Shown one piece after another: positions 1-6,690 of a stretch of 10,990 nt of DNA (its first letter is position 1; every line of letters begins with the position of its first letter). The notes under the pieces are model-generated. The model saw only the letters and a program-made list of their open reading frames with translations, had not been told where the DNA came from and ran no database searches. The position numbers and the translations under genes are program-made. The DNA is from JARRQB01 sp965368585. Lineage in GTDB: Bacteria; Pseudomonadota; Gammaproteobacteria; Chromatiales; Chromatiaceae. The stretch spans positions 1 to 10,990 of the forward strand of contig CBDUNM010000163.1 in NCBI GenBank assembly GCA_965368585.1. Direction: 5' to 3'.

Positions 1-396
1 TGGAGACCTCATCCGCAGGGGTTGCGGGCGTCGCCGTGCCTTGCTCGGTCAGGACCTCGGCCTGTGCTTGATCCGCATTCGCCGCAACCGTCTGATCCGC
101 CGCCAGCGGCGGTTCGACTGTGCCGGGAGCGGGAGGCGGTACGGTTTCGGCCGGCGTCGTTGCCTTTTCAAGTGAGGTATCGGGCCCCGCACCAGCGCGT
201 TCGACCTGTTGAAGTCGTTCGTCGATGTCCTTGGTGCTTTGCTCAAAGCGTTGCGCGAAGTCCTGCAGTTCGCGGCGCAGGGCGGCATGGCCTGCCCCAC
301 GACCAGACCTAACACGCCGCCGAACAAGGCTCCGGAGAAGGAACTGGCGGCGCCGCCTCCGAGGAACAGTCCGACCAACATCAACAACCATTGCAT
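1..396 (-). pseudogene. DUF2339-type membrane protein, N-terminal part, frameshifted and cut by window edge
   Basis: The reading frame starts at the ATG at 396. Its first ~36 residues form a glycine-rich hydrophobic segment (MQWLLMLVGLFLGGG… to VVGQA), the usual opening of DUF2339 predicted inner-membrane proteins. At about 284–289 the frame is lost: the original frame gives an improbable Arg/Pro-rich tail. The next frame stays open to the window edge and reads AALRRELQDFAQRFEQ…DIDERLQQVERAG, a likely coiled coil, then a Pro/Ala/Thr-rich linker. This coiled coil plus linker is the expected continuation before the multi-helix membrane body, which lies outside the window. One inserted base near ATGCC (as in ATGGCC) would restore the frame. 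No strong Shine-Dalgarno is seen before the ATG. The function of DUF2339 proteins is not established; an envelope role is presumed. The frameshift may be real or a sequencing error. Confidence 0.6.
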
Positions 397-965
397 CCGG
401 CCACATTCCCGTAGTGCTGCTGTGTTCTTGAAGGGCCTTCCGACTTACCCGATTACGGGGAGGATGCGGCTCCTACTCAGGGTGTTGCTTTGTACTGGGG
501 CGCCTTGGCCCGACGCAACATTCGCCGCGAAGTATATCGGTTCGCGACATGCGAACTAAAGCGCGAAGCGTTCGTGCTGCACGCTGGATGAATTCACGCC
601 AGCGGTTCTTCAGCATGTCCCGCAACTCTTCAGATGCGAGTCGTTTGCGGACACTTCGGCGAGGGACGCGCCCAAGGTCAAGCCGGTTGTGTCGGGTCCG
701 CCCGCCAGTCGATCCCACTCACCTGCACCGTCAATACCCATGGAAGCGGTTGATATGTCCTCGTTGGGTGCATCGAAAAATCGTCGTACGCGCCAACTTT
801 CTCACCAAGCTTCGAACAAGACTTCATTTGCCCCATCGGCCTCATTCGCTGTAGTGCGCTGCAACGCGATTGTCATTCAGGGGTCAGTCTTGCTGAAACG
901 GTATTTGATGAAAATCTAATTCTGCGACAAGCGCTGACCAAGCTGCGTTGCCCCGTATGTTCCTA
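397..965. other. Gene-poor interval between the DUF2339 gene and the small ORF
   Basis: No convincing gene is seen on either strand here. ORFs such as 473–718 (minus) and 549–854 (plus) are Arg/Ser-rich, lack a good ribosome-binding site and look like chance frames. A perfect 6-bp inverted repeat with a 5-base spacer (GTTCGC–gacat–GCGAAC) lies at 540–556 and could be an operator or a small hairpin. A possible promoter for the gene at 980 is TTGCTG (890–895) with TCTAAT (915–920), but the 19-base spacing makes it weak. Confidence 0.4.
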
Positions 966-979
966 CAGGAGTAGCAGAC

Positions 980-1207
980 ATGAACTGGCGCGTTGTCTAC
1001 AATGACCAGACCCAGCGTTATCGTATTGAATCCAAGCGCTGGTGGGGATGGGAATTCATTGTCGACGCAGACTCCGACAACTACCTGAGTTTCTCGAGCT
1101 GTATCGAAGCCAGGAACTGGGTTTGCCAACGTATGACCGCGTATGAACGACCAGCACGGCGTTGGCGCGTCCTGACGATTTGCGACTGCCCGAATTCATC
1201 CGTTTAA
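980..1207 (+). CDS. Small hypothetical protein (75 aa)
   Basis: A clear AGGAG sits 8–10 bases before the ATG, which decides the start. The product is 75 aa with many aromatic residues: WRVVYND…QRYRIESKRWWGWEF, a short acidic stretch (DADSD), then SSCIEARNWVCQRM. This pattern resembles short single-domain beta-rich proteins in which a Trp-containing sheet is followed by one helix (EARNWVCQRM). The last ~20 residues are less ordered. There is no signal peptide or membrane segment. It stands alone, with gene-poor DNA on both sides and nothing in the same direction within several hundred bases. I do not recognise the family. The strong ribosome-binding site and reasonable composition argue that it is translated. 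Confidence 0.6.
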   Translation: MNWRVVYNDQTQRYRIESKRWWGWEFIVDADSDNYLSFSSCIEARNWVCQRMTAYERPARRWRVLTICDCPNSSV

Positions 1208-1296
1208 TCGGCCTGTGCTGCAGAGCCGTTCGCGACCAGCCGCCCGGATCGCTGAACGTTAGTTTACGGAGAATGGTGTTGCAGCGCTTATCAAGG

Positions 1297-1372
1297 AATG
1301 CGCTAGTAAAGCCTCCTGCCGGGTAAAGGGTTATTGAGAAATGCGCTAGCAAAGCCTCATCTCGGGTGAAGG
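1297..1372 (+). repeat. Imperfect tandem direct repeat, two 33-bp copies, 43-bp period
   Basis: Copy 1 is 1297–1329 and copy 2 is 1340–1372. By eye they match at 28 of 33 positions. The shared core is AATGCGCTAG, one variable base, AAAGCCTC, then CGGGT and AAGG. The copies are separated by 10 bases. No reading frame explains them. Confidence 0.6.
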
Positions 1373-1386
1373 TTCAAGTGACTGTT

Positions 1387-1404
1387 TGCTGCAGGGAAGC
1401 AGCA
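1387..1404. repeat. Inverted repeat / hairpin (TGCTGC–agggaa–GCAGCA)
   Basis: Perfect 6-bp arms with a 6-base loop, lying 15 bases after the tandem repeat. There is no following T-run, so it is not a typical intrinsic terminator. Confidence 0.45.
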
Positions 1405-1440
1405 GCCGAGCCTGCAGGGGTGAATCGCGAAGCGGTGAAC

Positions 1441-1462
1441 GCCTTGCCATGGATGGCGAGGC
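1441..1462. repeat. Stable hairpin (GCCTTGCC–atggat–GGCGAGGC)
   Basis: An 8-bp stem with a single U·G wobble and a 6-base loop. It is GC-rich and so should be stable in RNA. There is no T-run after it. With the neighbouring hairpin and repeats it forms a compact structured block. Confidence 0.45.
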
Positions 1463-1784
1463 TGGACTTATTTGCGCAGCAGGGACTGCGTAGCAAGAAA
1501 GTATTCACGGCGGGTCACTGCAAGCTTTGCCCGGCAGGAGGCAGCGGAAACGTGCCGCTTTTATTTCGGAAACGATTCCAGCGCGTTTAAATTCTGGAAC
1601 TGGCGTCCGCGTGCTTCTATCTTTTGTTTGGCCGTGAGATGTACCTTGGCTGCAAGTCAAGCGGTTGCGCTTGCCGGCGTTGGTGCCCTGGTCTTTGTTC
1701 GGCGCGAGTGGCACGGTGTGGCGAACTCGCCGAAACCCGCATTGGCGAAGCAGCACCAGGCAAGCCCTTCATTCCATGCGCCTC

Positions 1785-2687
1785 TCATCTTCGAATACTG
1801 ACTTGCTGTCCGGGGCGGTAGAGCGAGACGCGGCGATTGAGCGCCCGTCCGGCGGCGGTCGCATTGTCAGCGATCGGCTTCTCGTTACCGTAGCCTCGCA
1901 CCGAAAGCCGCGTATCGGGAATTCCTCGCGCCACAAGATATTCTCTTACGGCGCCTGCGCGTTGGGCTGAAATACGGAGATTGGATGATGCGTCGCCGGT
2001 ATTGTCGGTGTGTCCCGCGACCTCGAAACTCAGGTGCGGATGGTGCTTCAATTGAATCGCCAGCGTGTTCAGCACCCGTTGCGATCGCGGCTCCAGATCA
2101 GTCGAGTTCCACGCGAAATTGACCCCCCGCGGTACGATTTCCTGGTTGAGTGCGCACCCGGTCTGATCCACCAATAAGCCTTGGAGCGTATCCGCGCAGA
2201 GGTCTTCGAGATTAGCGACGCCGTCTCGATCGTCGTCAGCCGACAATAGCGATGCCTTTTCCGCGGCGAGTTCCGCCACGCGCGAGCTCAAGAATTCGAC
2301 CTGCAATTTGAGTTGGGCCACCTTGCCGCTCTCCTCTTGCGAGACGGCGGCCAATTTTTCCGCCAGGCTCTGATTGTCGACTTGGGCGGTGGTTAGCAAC
2401 TGTTCCAGCCATACTTTTTCCGCCAGGAGTTGGTCGTAACTTTGCTCGATCGCGTATAGCTGTCCTTTGAGCAGTCCCAGGTTGTCGGCGGAAGCGTGCA
2501 GGTCTTGCGCGCAAATCAGGCGCAGCCTGCGGCCGGGTAGTAGTGTCGACGTGCACTCACCGGGCGCAAGCGTGAGGCGCTCCGCTACGTCCGGTTGCGT
2601 GTTCGTACTCGTCGAATCACTCGTGGTCCCACATCCGGAAACTGCGGCAGCGATTACAAAAATCGAAAAAACGATGGGGCATCTCAT
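1785..2687 (-). CDS. OmpA-family peptidoglycan-binding lipoprotein
   Basis: A 300-aa outer-membrane lipoprotein predicted to anchor the envelope to peptidoglycan. I chose the ATG at 2687 because AAGGAG (2695–2700) lies 7 bases before it; the longer frame to 2870 has an Arg-rich, non-signal N-terminus. Residues 1–18 are a lipoprotein signal, with lipobox VSG-C and lipidated Cys19. Residues ~75–148 are heptad-like and Ala/Leu/Gln/Glu-rich, probably a coiled coil crossing the periplasm. DDDRDGVANLEDLC (151–164) is a thrombospondin type-3-like, Ca2+-binding segment, with a second Cys at 178 for a likely disulfide. Residues ~185–290 are the OmpA C-terminal domain: GHTDNTG (Asp228) and the Arg of SAQRA (Arg243) are the usual diaminopimelate-binding pair, followed by RGYGNEKP and NRRVSL. 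The OmpA assignment is firm. There is no operon partner; the next gene upstream, on the same strand, is ~350 bp away. Confidence 0.93.
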   Translation of the reverse strand: MRCPIVFSIFVIAAAVSGCGTTSDSTSTNTQPDVAERLTLAPGECTSTLLPGRRLRLICAQDLHASADNLGLLKGQLYAIEQSYDQLLAEKVWLEQLLTTAQVDNQSLAEKLAAVSQEESGKVAQLKLQVEFLSSRVAELAAEKASLLSADDDRDGVANLEDLCADTLQGLLVDQTGCALNQEIVPRGVNFAWNSTDLEPRSQRVLNTLAIQLKHHPHLSFEVAGHTDNTGDASSNLRISAQRAGAVREYLVARGIPDTRLSVRGYGNEKPIADNATAAGRALNRRVSLYRPGQQVSIRR

Positions 2688-2890
2688 GCGCAGTCTCCTT
2701 GCTTGCCGAGGCTCACGTCTCAAGCATCCTTGACAAGCCTGTCTTGTGTTCCGAAACGATTGGCGACCTGGTGATTTTCGACGTCGAATCAGCAGGCTGC
2801 ATCTCTGGTTCAATGTGCTGAGGCACTCCTCGAATCGGCCGGTTTGCTTTCTTTCGCGCCTTGATCGCACGAAGATATTGTTCAGTTGGG

Positions 2891-2920
2891 AATATAGACT
2901 ACTTGCACCCTCGGCGTAAA
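2891..2920 (-). promoter_or_regulatory. Candidate sigma70-like promoter for the lipoprotein gene
   Basis: Read on the minus strand, TTTACG (2920–2915) and TATATT (2896–2891) are separated by 18 bases in a locally AT-rich patch. It would give a leader of about 200 bases before the ATG at 2687. Found by eye only, so weak. Confidence 0.3.
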
Positions 2921-2999
2921 TTACCTTATCCGTCCATCCGTCACTGACCTCGCCAGCTGGCGCGATTCCTTGGGCTCGGCCGCCACGGCGACGCGAATC

Positions 3000-3026
3000 C
3001 GGTTCGCGACTCGGTCAGCCGAACCG
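3000..3026. terminator. Hairpin downstream of the VOC gene
   Basis: CGGTTCG (3000–3006) and CGAACCG (3020–3026) form a perfect 7-bp stem. It begins 17 bases past the VOC stop on the minus strand. No U-run follows, so it would not be a classical intrinsic terminator; it may protect the mRNA 3' end. Confidence 0.35.
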
Positions 3027-3042
3027 AATACGCGCCATACAC

Positions 3043-3414
3043 TCACTGCATGGAATGCAGCCCGATCCGATTTCCCTCGCTGTCGAGGATCATGCCCATG
3101 AAGCCGTATTCGTCGCTGATCGGCGTTTTCTCCATCAGGATTTTCCCGCCGGCGCCTTCGACCCGGTTGAGTGCGGCCTGCAGGTCCTCACCCGCATTCA
3201 ACCACACCGTCACGCCGGAATCGGCCGTCGGTTTGATCCCCATGAATGGATTCAGCGAGCCGCCGATGCCGTCTTCTCCATGGGGGAAGATTGCGCAGGT
3301 GCCGTTGGGTGTCACCATGTCTTCCATGTGATCGAAGCCTAACATTTCACAATAGAACCGCCGTGCTCTTTCGAGATCGGCTACCGGAATGGCAAACCAG
3401 GCGATGGCGTTCAT
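3043..3414 (-). CDS. VOC-superfamily (glyoxalase-fold) protein
   Basis: A 123-aa single-domain cytosolic protein of the vicinal oxygen chelate fold. The start is the ATG at 3414, with GGAG about 9 bases upstream; a GTG at 3429 is in frame but overlaps that ribosome-binding site. The N-terminal βαβ is plain in AWFAIPVADLERARRFYCEMLGF. The C-terminal strand carries the conserved GMILDSEGNRIGLHS, whose Glu is the usual metal-ligand position. The first-strand His of true glyoxalase I is absent (WFAIPV). This places it with the widespread uncharacterised small VOC proteins, so glyoxalase I is not a safe call. Such proteins usually dimerise. The substrate cannot be told from sequence. It is probably monocistronic. 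Confidence 0.88.
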   Translation of the reverse strand: MNAIAWFAIPVADLERARRFYCEMLGFDHMEDMVTPNGTCAIFPHGEDGIGGSLNPFMGIKPTADSGVTVWLNAGEDLQAALNRVEGAGGKILMEKTPISDEYGFMGMILDSEGNRIGLHSMQ

Positions 3415-3890
3415 AAGGACTGTCTCCACAGTAATCAGTTGCGTGTCGCGACGGGCGCATCGTCGTCAAAAAGGCCGCCGACGCTAGACATTCTGTCTCG
3501 TATATCATACACGGCGTAGCGCGCTAACGCGGTCCTGCCGCGTTCAAGCGTCGCTATTGTGCGGCAGATACGCGCTGCACGCATGAACGTCCTGCGCACA
3601 GCCAGTATGTTGCATGTGCATTTGAATACATGCTGCGCACGGCCGGAAAAACGCCGCCGTCACCGGTCTGGATCCGCAATCGTTCCATGCGTTGACCGAG
3701 GAGTTGATCGTGGTCGATTGCTGCGGCGATGTTCCGACGATAAGGTTAAACGTAATGAACGGTATGCCCTCCGGCATCCAAGATCGACGACTTGGGGTGT
3801 CAGTGTGCTACTAATTTAGAATCACGGTGCACCGGCTGCAATCGACGTCGCGTTGCCCCGCAACCCGACATTCAACTGAGGGGTACAACC
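3415..3890. other. Intergenic region between the divergent VOC and Rieske–GltS genes
   Basis: No confident gene is seen. The left part holds the VOC leader and the paired inverted repeats at 3486–3510. GCATGT and ACATGC form an inverted repeat with a 10-base spacer near 3611–3632. A stop-free frame at 3626–3814 (plus) reads plausibly (VTGLDPQSFHALTEELIVV…) but has no start or ribosome-binding site, so it is at most a gene remnant. I see no convincing promoter for the downstream enzyme. Confidence 0.35.
3486..3510. promoter_or_regulatory. Two adjacent inverted repeats, candidate operator
   Basis: AGACA–ttc–TGTCT (3486–3498) is followed at once by GTAT–atc–ATAC (3500–3510). Both have 3-base centres, and their centres are 13 bases apart. 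The second is close in style to GTAT…ATAC operators bound by GntR/FCD-type regulators. They sit about 75–95 bases upstream of the VOC start. No regulator gene is nearby. Confidence 0.35.
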
Positions 3891-5510
3891 ATGTCCAAAG
3901 TCGCTGTTGCCTCGTGGCCCGATCTCAAGCCGCTAGACCCGTCCTATGCACTGGCCGCCGGTGTGGATCTGGTGATTATCCGCTGGCCGGACGGCGAGCA
4001 GGTCTCGGTGCTGTACGGGCGCTGTGCGCACCGCGGCGCTCTCATGGCGGACGGTCGCGTCGAAGGAGGCAACATCATCTGCGGTCTGCATGATTGGGAT
4101 TACTGCTACAAGACCGGCATCAGCGCCTACGACCCCGCCGAGCAATTACATCGCTTCAACGCCTGGGTGGAGGACGACGAGGTCTGGGTGGATGAAGACG
4201 AGATCCGGCAATGGGCCGTGGACAATCCCCAGCCCTATGACCGAGACGCCTACCAGGGCCTGTACAAGGATTTGCACGGCGGACCGGAAGAGCCGCATTT
4301 CAAATACATCCAGCACCTTGCCGAGTACGGACTGAACGAGGTGGGCCACCACGGCCGAGTCAGTGCCATGGGCGTGCCCCGCGACGAATTGCCCAAGTGG
4401 GAGCAGATCCAGATCCTGACGGCGCAGTTGCACAAGATGCCGCTGCTCGACGACCACCCGGTCGGAACGCGGGTCGTCATCGGCCCCAACGCCGACAAAC
4501 CGCTGGTGCTGGAGCGTCCGTTGTTCGTATCGGACATGAGCTTCGGTGCGTTGTCGGAAGAGGCCAAGGTCGCGTTGGCGATGGGCGCGGAGCGGGCTGG
4601 TACCGGCATCTGTTCGGGCGAGGGTGGGATGCTGCCCGAGGAACAGGCCGCCAACTCGCGCTACCTGTACGAATTGGCCTCTGCGCGTTTCGGTTATTCC
4701 ATGGACAAGGTGCGGCAATGCCAGGCCTTCCATTTCAAATGTGGCCAAGGCGCGAAGACCGGCACCGGGGGTCACCTGCCCGGCAGCAAGGTACAGGGAA
4801 GGATCGCCGAGGTCCGTGAACTCGACGCAGGCGAAGCGGCCATCTCGCCGTCGCGTTTCCCCGATTGGGACACCGTGGACGACTATCGTCGCTTTGCCGC
4901 AGAGGTACGCGAAGCGACCGGTGGTATTCCGGTTGGCGTCAAGCTCTCGGCGCAGCATATTGAGCGCGACATCGAGGCCGCTTTGCAAATAGGCGTGGAC
5001 TACATCATTCTCGACGGCCGCGGCGGTGGTACCGGTGCGGCACCGCTGATCTTCAGAGACAACATTTCCGTGCCCACTATTCCCGCCCTGGCCCGTGCTC
5101 GTCGCTACCTGGACAACAAGGGCCGTAACGATGTAACCCTGGTGATCACTGGCGGTCTGCGCTTGCCGGCCGATTTCATCAAGGCCCTGGCCTTGGGCGC
5201 CGATGCGGTCGCGGTGTCCAACTCGGCGCTGCAGGCCATTGGCTGCCTGGGTATGCGGGCCTGTCACACCAACAACTGCCCGGTGGGCATCGCCACGCAA
5301 AAGCCGCATCTGCGGCAACGTCTCAAGATCGATAGGGGGGCGGAGCAGCTCGACACCTTCTTTCGCGCCGCCACTGAACTGATGCAGGTGATGGCCCGGG
5401 CCTGCGGCCACGACCACGTGAACAAGTTCTGCTGCGACGATCTGACCACTTTCGATCGCGGGATGGCCCATCTGACCGGTATCGCCTACGCGGGTGTGTC
5501 GCCGAGCTGA
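3891..5510 (+). CDS. Rieske 2Fe-2S domain fused to FMN-binding glutamate synthase-type domain
   Basis: A 539-aa cytosolic redox enzyme. The ATG at 3891 is chosen because GAGGGG lies 7 bases upstream and the Rieske fold starts just after it; the earlier in-frame ATG at 3792 has no such site. Residues ~5–105 are a Rieske domain with CAH (Cys45, His47) and CGLH (Cys64, His67) ligands. Residues ~150–510 are the GltS/GltB FMN α/β barrel: MSFGALS (216), SGEGG (242), KCGQGAKTGTGGHLPG (283), DGRGGGTGAAP (375) and TGGLR (420). Cys452, Cys458 and Cys463 (C-x5-C-x4-C) match the 3Fe-4S ligands of glutamate synthase. The N-terminal glutaminase and C-terminal GXGXG domains of full-length GltB are absent, so glutamine-dependent glutamate synthesis by this chain alone is unlikely. 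It may oxidise or reduce an amino acid or amine, with the Rieske centre passing electrons. No partner subunit is in the window. Confidence 0.92.
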   Translation: MSKVAVASWPDLKPLDPSYALAAGVDLVIIRWPDGEQVSVLYGRCAHRGALMADGRVEGGNIICGLHDWDYCYKTGISAYDPAEQLHRFNAWVEDDEVWVDEDEIRQWAVDNPQPYDRDAYQGLYKDLHGGPEEPHFKYIQHLAEYGLNEVGHHGRVSAMGVPRDELPKWEQIQILTAQLHKMPLLDDHPVGTRVVIGPNADKPLVLERPLFVSDMSFGALSEEAKVALAMGAERAGTGICSGEGGMLPEEQAANSRYLYELASARFGYSMDKVRQCQAFHFKCGQGAKTGTGGHLPGSKVQGRIAEVRELDAGEAAISPSRFPDWDTVDDYRRFAAEVREATGGIPVGVKLSAQHIERDIEAALQIGVDYIILDGRGGGTGAAPLIFRDNISVPTIPALARARRYLDNKGRNDVTLVITGGLRLPADFIKALALGADAVAVSNSALQAIGCLGMRACHTNNCPVGIATQKPHLRQRLKIDRGAEQLDTFFRAATELMQVMARACGHDHVNKFCCDDLTTFDRGMAHLTGIAYAGVSPS

Positions 5511-5548
5511 GAAGACCTGAAATGAACCGGACTTCGGTGCAACCCAAG

Positions 5549-5564
5549 CCGAATGCCGATTCGG
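5549..5564. terminator. Hairpin between convergent genes
   Basis: CCGAAT–gccg–ATTCGG is a perfect 6-bp stem with a 4-base loop. It lies between the end of the Rieske–GltS gene (5510) and the end of the small minus-strand gene (5591), where a bidirectional terminator would be expected. There is no T-run on either side. Confidence 0.35.
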
Positions 5565-5590
5565 TCAGTATGGACGACGCGCGCGAACCC

Positions 5591-5788
5591 TCAGCTCGGA
5601 TGCGGATCCGCGGTGGTGTCCAACTCCTCCACGATCGGCTGCAGATCCAGCGTTCTGATCGCCTGCATGGCAATTTCCCAGCGACCTTCCAGGCACAGCC
5701 CGCTGATGCCCGCGTCCTCGAAGGCATCCAACGCGGCTCGCAGGCATGCAGCGCGCACGGTTTCGGCCAGTTTTAGCGTGTTCGACAT
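5591..5788 (-). CDS. Short conserved-looking protein (65 aa), function unknown
   Basis: The ATG at 5788 is preceded by GGGAGG with a 4-base gap, a strong ribosome-binding site. The product is a compact, mostly helical 65-aa protein: a first helix VRAACLRAALDAFEDAG, then the motif ISGLCLEGRWEIA and a second helix AMQAIRTLDL, with a short acidic and Pro tail. The GLC-x-EGRWE-x-A motif is reminiscent of small proteobacterial proteins sometimes annotated only by similarity. I cannot assign an activity. It has two Cys residues (15 and 32) but no metal motif, signal peptide or membrane segment. It is convergent with the Rieske–GltS gene. The next gene upstream on its strand ends 52 bases away, so the two could be cotranscribed. 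Confidence 0.75.
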   Translation of the reverse strand: MSNTLKLAETVRAACLRAALDAFEDAGISGLCLEGRWEIAMQAIRTLDLQPIVEELDTTADPHPS

Positions 5789-5840
5789 GGTGCCTCCCAG
5801 AACAATCGGTGCAGATCACTGCGTCCGTGAACCCCTGCGC

Positions 5841-6342
5841 TCACGTGCCGCAAGGTGTAGCGAAGGTATCGAGTTTATCGAAAAACGTCTTGTGATCGAC
5901 GTAACGTGCACCGTCGCATGAGAACGTCGTGCCATTCATGCCGTCACTACGGTTGATCGACGCAATGCGACGATCAACCGTTTCGTCGGTCATCCGCAAT
6001 CGTTTGAAATCGGCGAGAATAGCCTCGGTTTCATCAAGATCGACTACCGGTTTGAGATGAGCGAGCGGCAAATCGCAAAATCGGTCGATAAAACCCGGCG
6101 CCAATACCTCTTTCCTTGACGTAGACTCGAAACCGGCAGACAGCGTCGCACAACCAGCGGGTCAACTGGCTGGTGGAAAAATGGACTTTGACGTGAAACG
6201 CGCCCTTGTCGCTCAACAATCGCCTGGCTATCCGGTGAACGCGGTCCAACTCCCCGCCGAACAGACTCTCCACGCGGGACTGATGAAAGCGAAACGCTCT
6301 CACCGAAGGATCCCCTTTCACGTGCAACCACTTGCAAGGCAT
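5841..6342 (-). pseudogene. Unrecognised gene, split by a one-base insertion
   Basis: Translation would start at the ATG at 6342, which has GAGGTG 6–7 bases upstream. The first frame reads MPCKWLHVKGDPSVR…RVHRIARRLLSDKG…LTRWLCDAVCRFRVYVKERGIGAGF. At the AAAA run (6090–6093) it should pass into the next frame, which continues IDRFCDLPLAHLKPVVDLDE…LADFKRLRMTDETVDRRIA…FFDKLDTF to the stop at 5841. Without one A, GAGF runs straight into IDRF and gives a single protein of about 166 aa. Left unshifted, the first frame ends at 6034 in a Ser/Arg-rich tail. Both halves look coding and join smoothly, which supports one interrupted gene. The product is soluble, charged and helix-rich; I do not recognise the family. 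Confidence 0.55.
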
Positions 6343-6690
6343 GTTTTCACCTCGGTCACTGACATCATCAAGCGTGTACGTGGCTACAAAACACGCGAAT
6401 AGTGTGCCGCCCTACCGATCTGCCGATTAGCTCGTATGTGCGCATTATCCTCTAATGCCGGCCCGGGAAAATGCCCCGGACGCGACGCACCGGCCTGTCG
6501 CCGGCGGCACGGCGCAGTCGCGCCGCATATGTCGTCGGCTGCAGGAGCCGAGCCCTCTCGGCGACGTGCGTCCCATCGCGACAGCGATTGCTCGGAAAAA
6601 ACGAGGTATGGAACACCTGTTTTCGAATTCTTGAAGTACTGGGAGTGGACCACACTGATGCTGTCAACCAAATACTCGAGGATTTGTCAC
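6343..6690. other. Divergent intergenic region
   Basis: It lies between the minus-strand gene starting at 6342 and the plus-strand pair starting at 6691, so it should carry both promoters. I find no clear −35/−10 pair. A 6-bp hairpin TCGGCT–gcagg–AGCCGA lies at 6535–6551. Long frames crossing this stretch are Arg/Ala-rich and lack ribosome-binding sites. Confidence 0.35.

Larger units (their letters stand above)
1208..1784. other. Gene-free interval with repeats and hairpins
   Basis: No credible gene is seen. Overlapping frames at 1366–1590, 1472–1801 and 1624–1821 have no ribosome-binding sites and low-complexity or Cys/Arg-rich products. The stretch instead holds an imperfect tandem repeat (1297–1372) and two hairpins (1387–1404 and 1441–1462). 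It also has a short partial direct repeat around 1469–1498 (GCGCAGCA and GCGTAGCA). It may be a dispersed intergenic repeat or a structured RNA. Confidence 0.4.
2688..3042. other. Intergenic leader of the lipoprotein gene
   Basis: No gene is seen. The stretch holds the lipoprotein ribosome-binding site at its left end, a candidate promoter (2891–2920, minus) and a hairpin (3000–3026) just after the VOC gene. Confidence 0.4.

Noticed and set aside
473..718. 81-aa minus-strand ORF with a helix-like middle (LRDMLKNRWREFIQRAARTLRAL)
   Set aside because: GTG start with no good ribosome-binding site, an upstream in-frame stop one codon away, and Arg-rich ends. A remnant at best.
2688..2870. N-terminal extension of the lipoprotein frame
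   Set aside because: The 61 extra residues are Arg-rich and would bury the lipoprotein signal. The good ribosome-binding site is at the ATG at 2687.
2994..3026. tRNA-like look of the paired GGTTCG/CGAACC arms
   Set aside because: No acceptor stem, anticodon arm or CCA end fits. It is only a hairpin.
3626..3814. Stop-free plus-strand frame reading VTGLDPQSFHALTEELIVV…, a possible gene remnant
   Set aside because: No start codon with a ribosome-binding site, only 62 codons and no family match I can name. Chance is not excluded.
4146..5471. 441-aa open frame on the minus strand, opposite the Rieske–GltS gene
   Set aside because: It is the mirror of a strongly coding GC-rich gene whose motifs and ribosome-binding site are all on the plus strand. 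The product has no recognisable domain.
6436..6690. Upstream extension of the baeRF-like frame
   Set aside because: The extension is Arg/Ala/Pro-rich with no domain, and the GTG at 6691 has its own ribosome-binding site.
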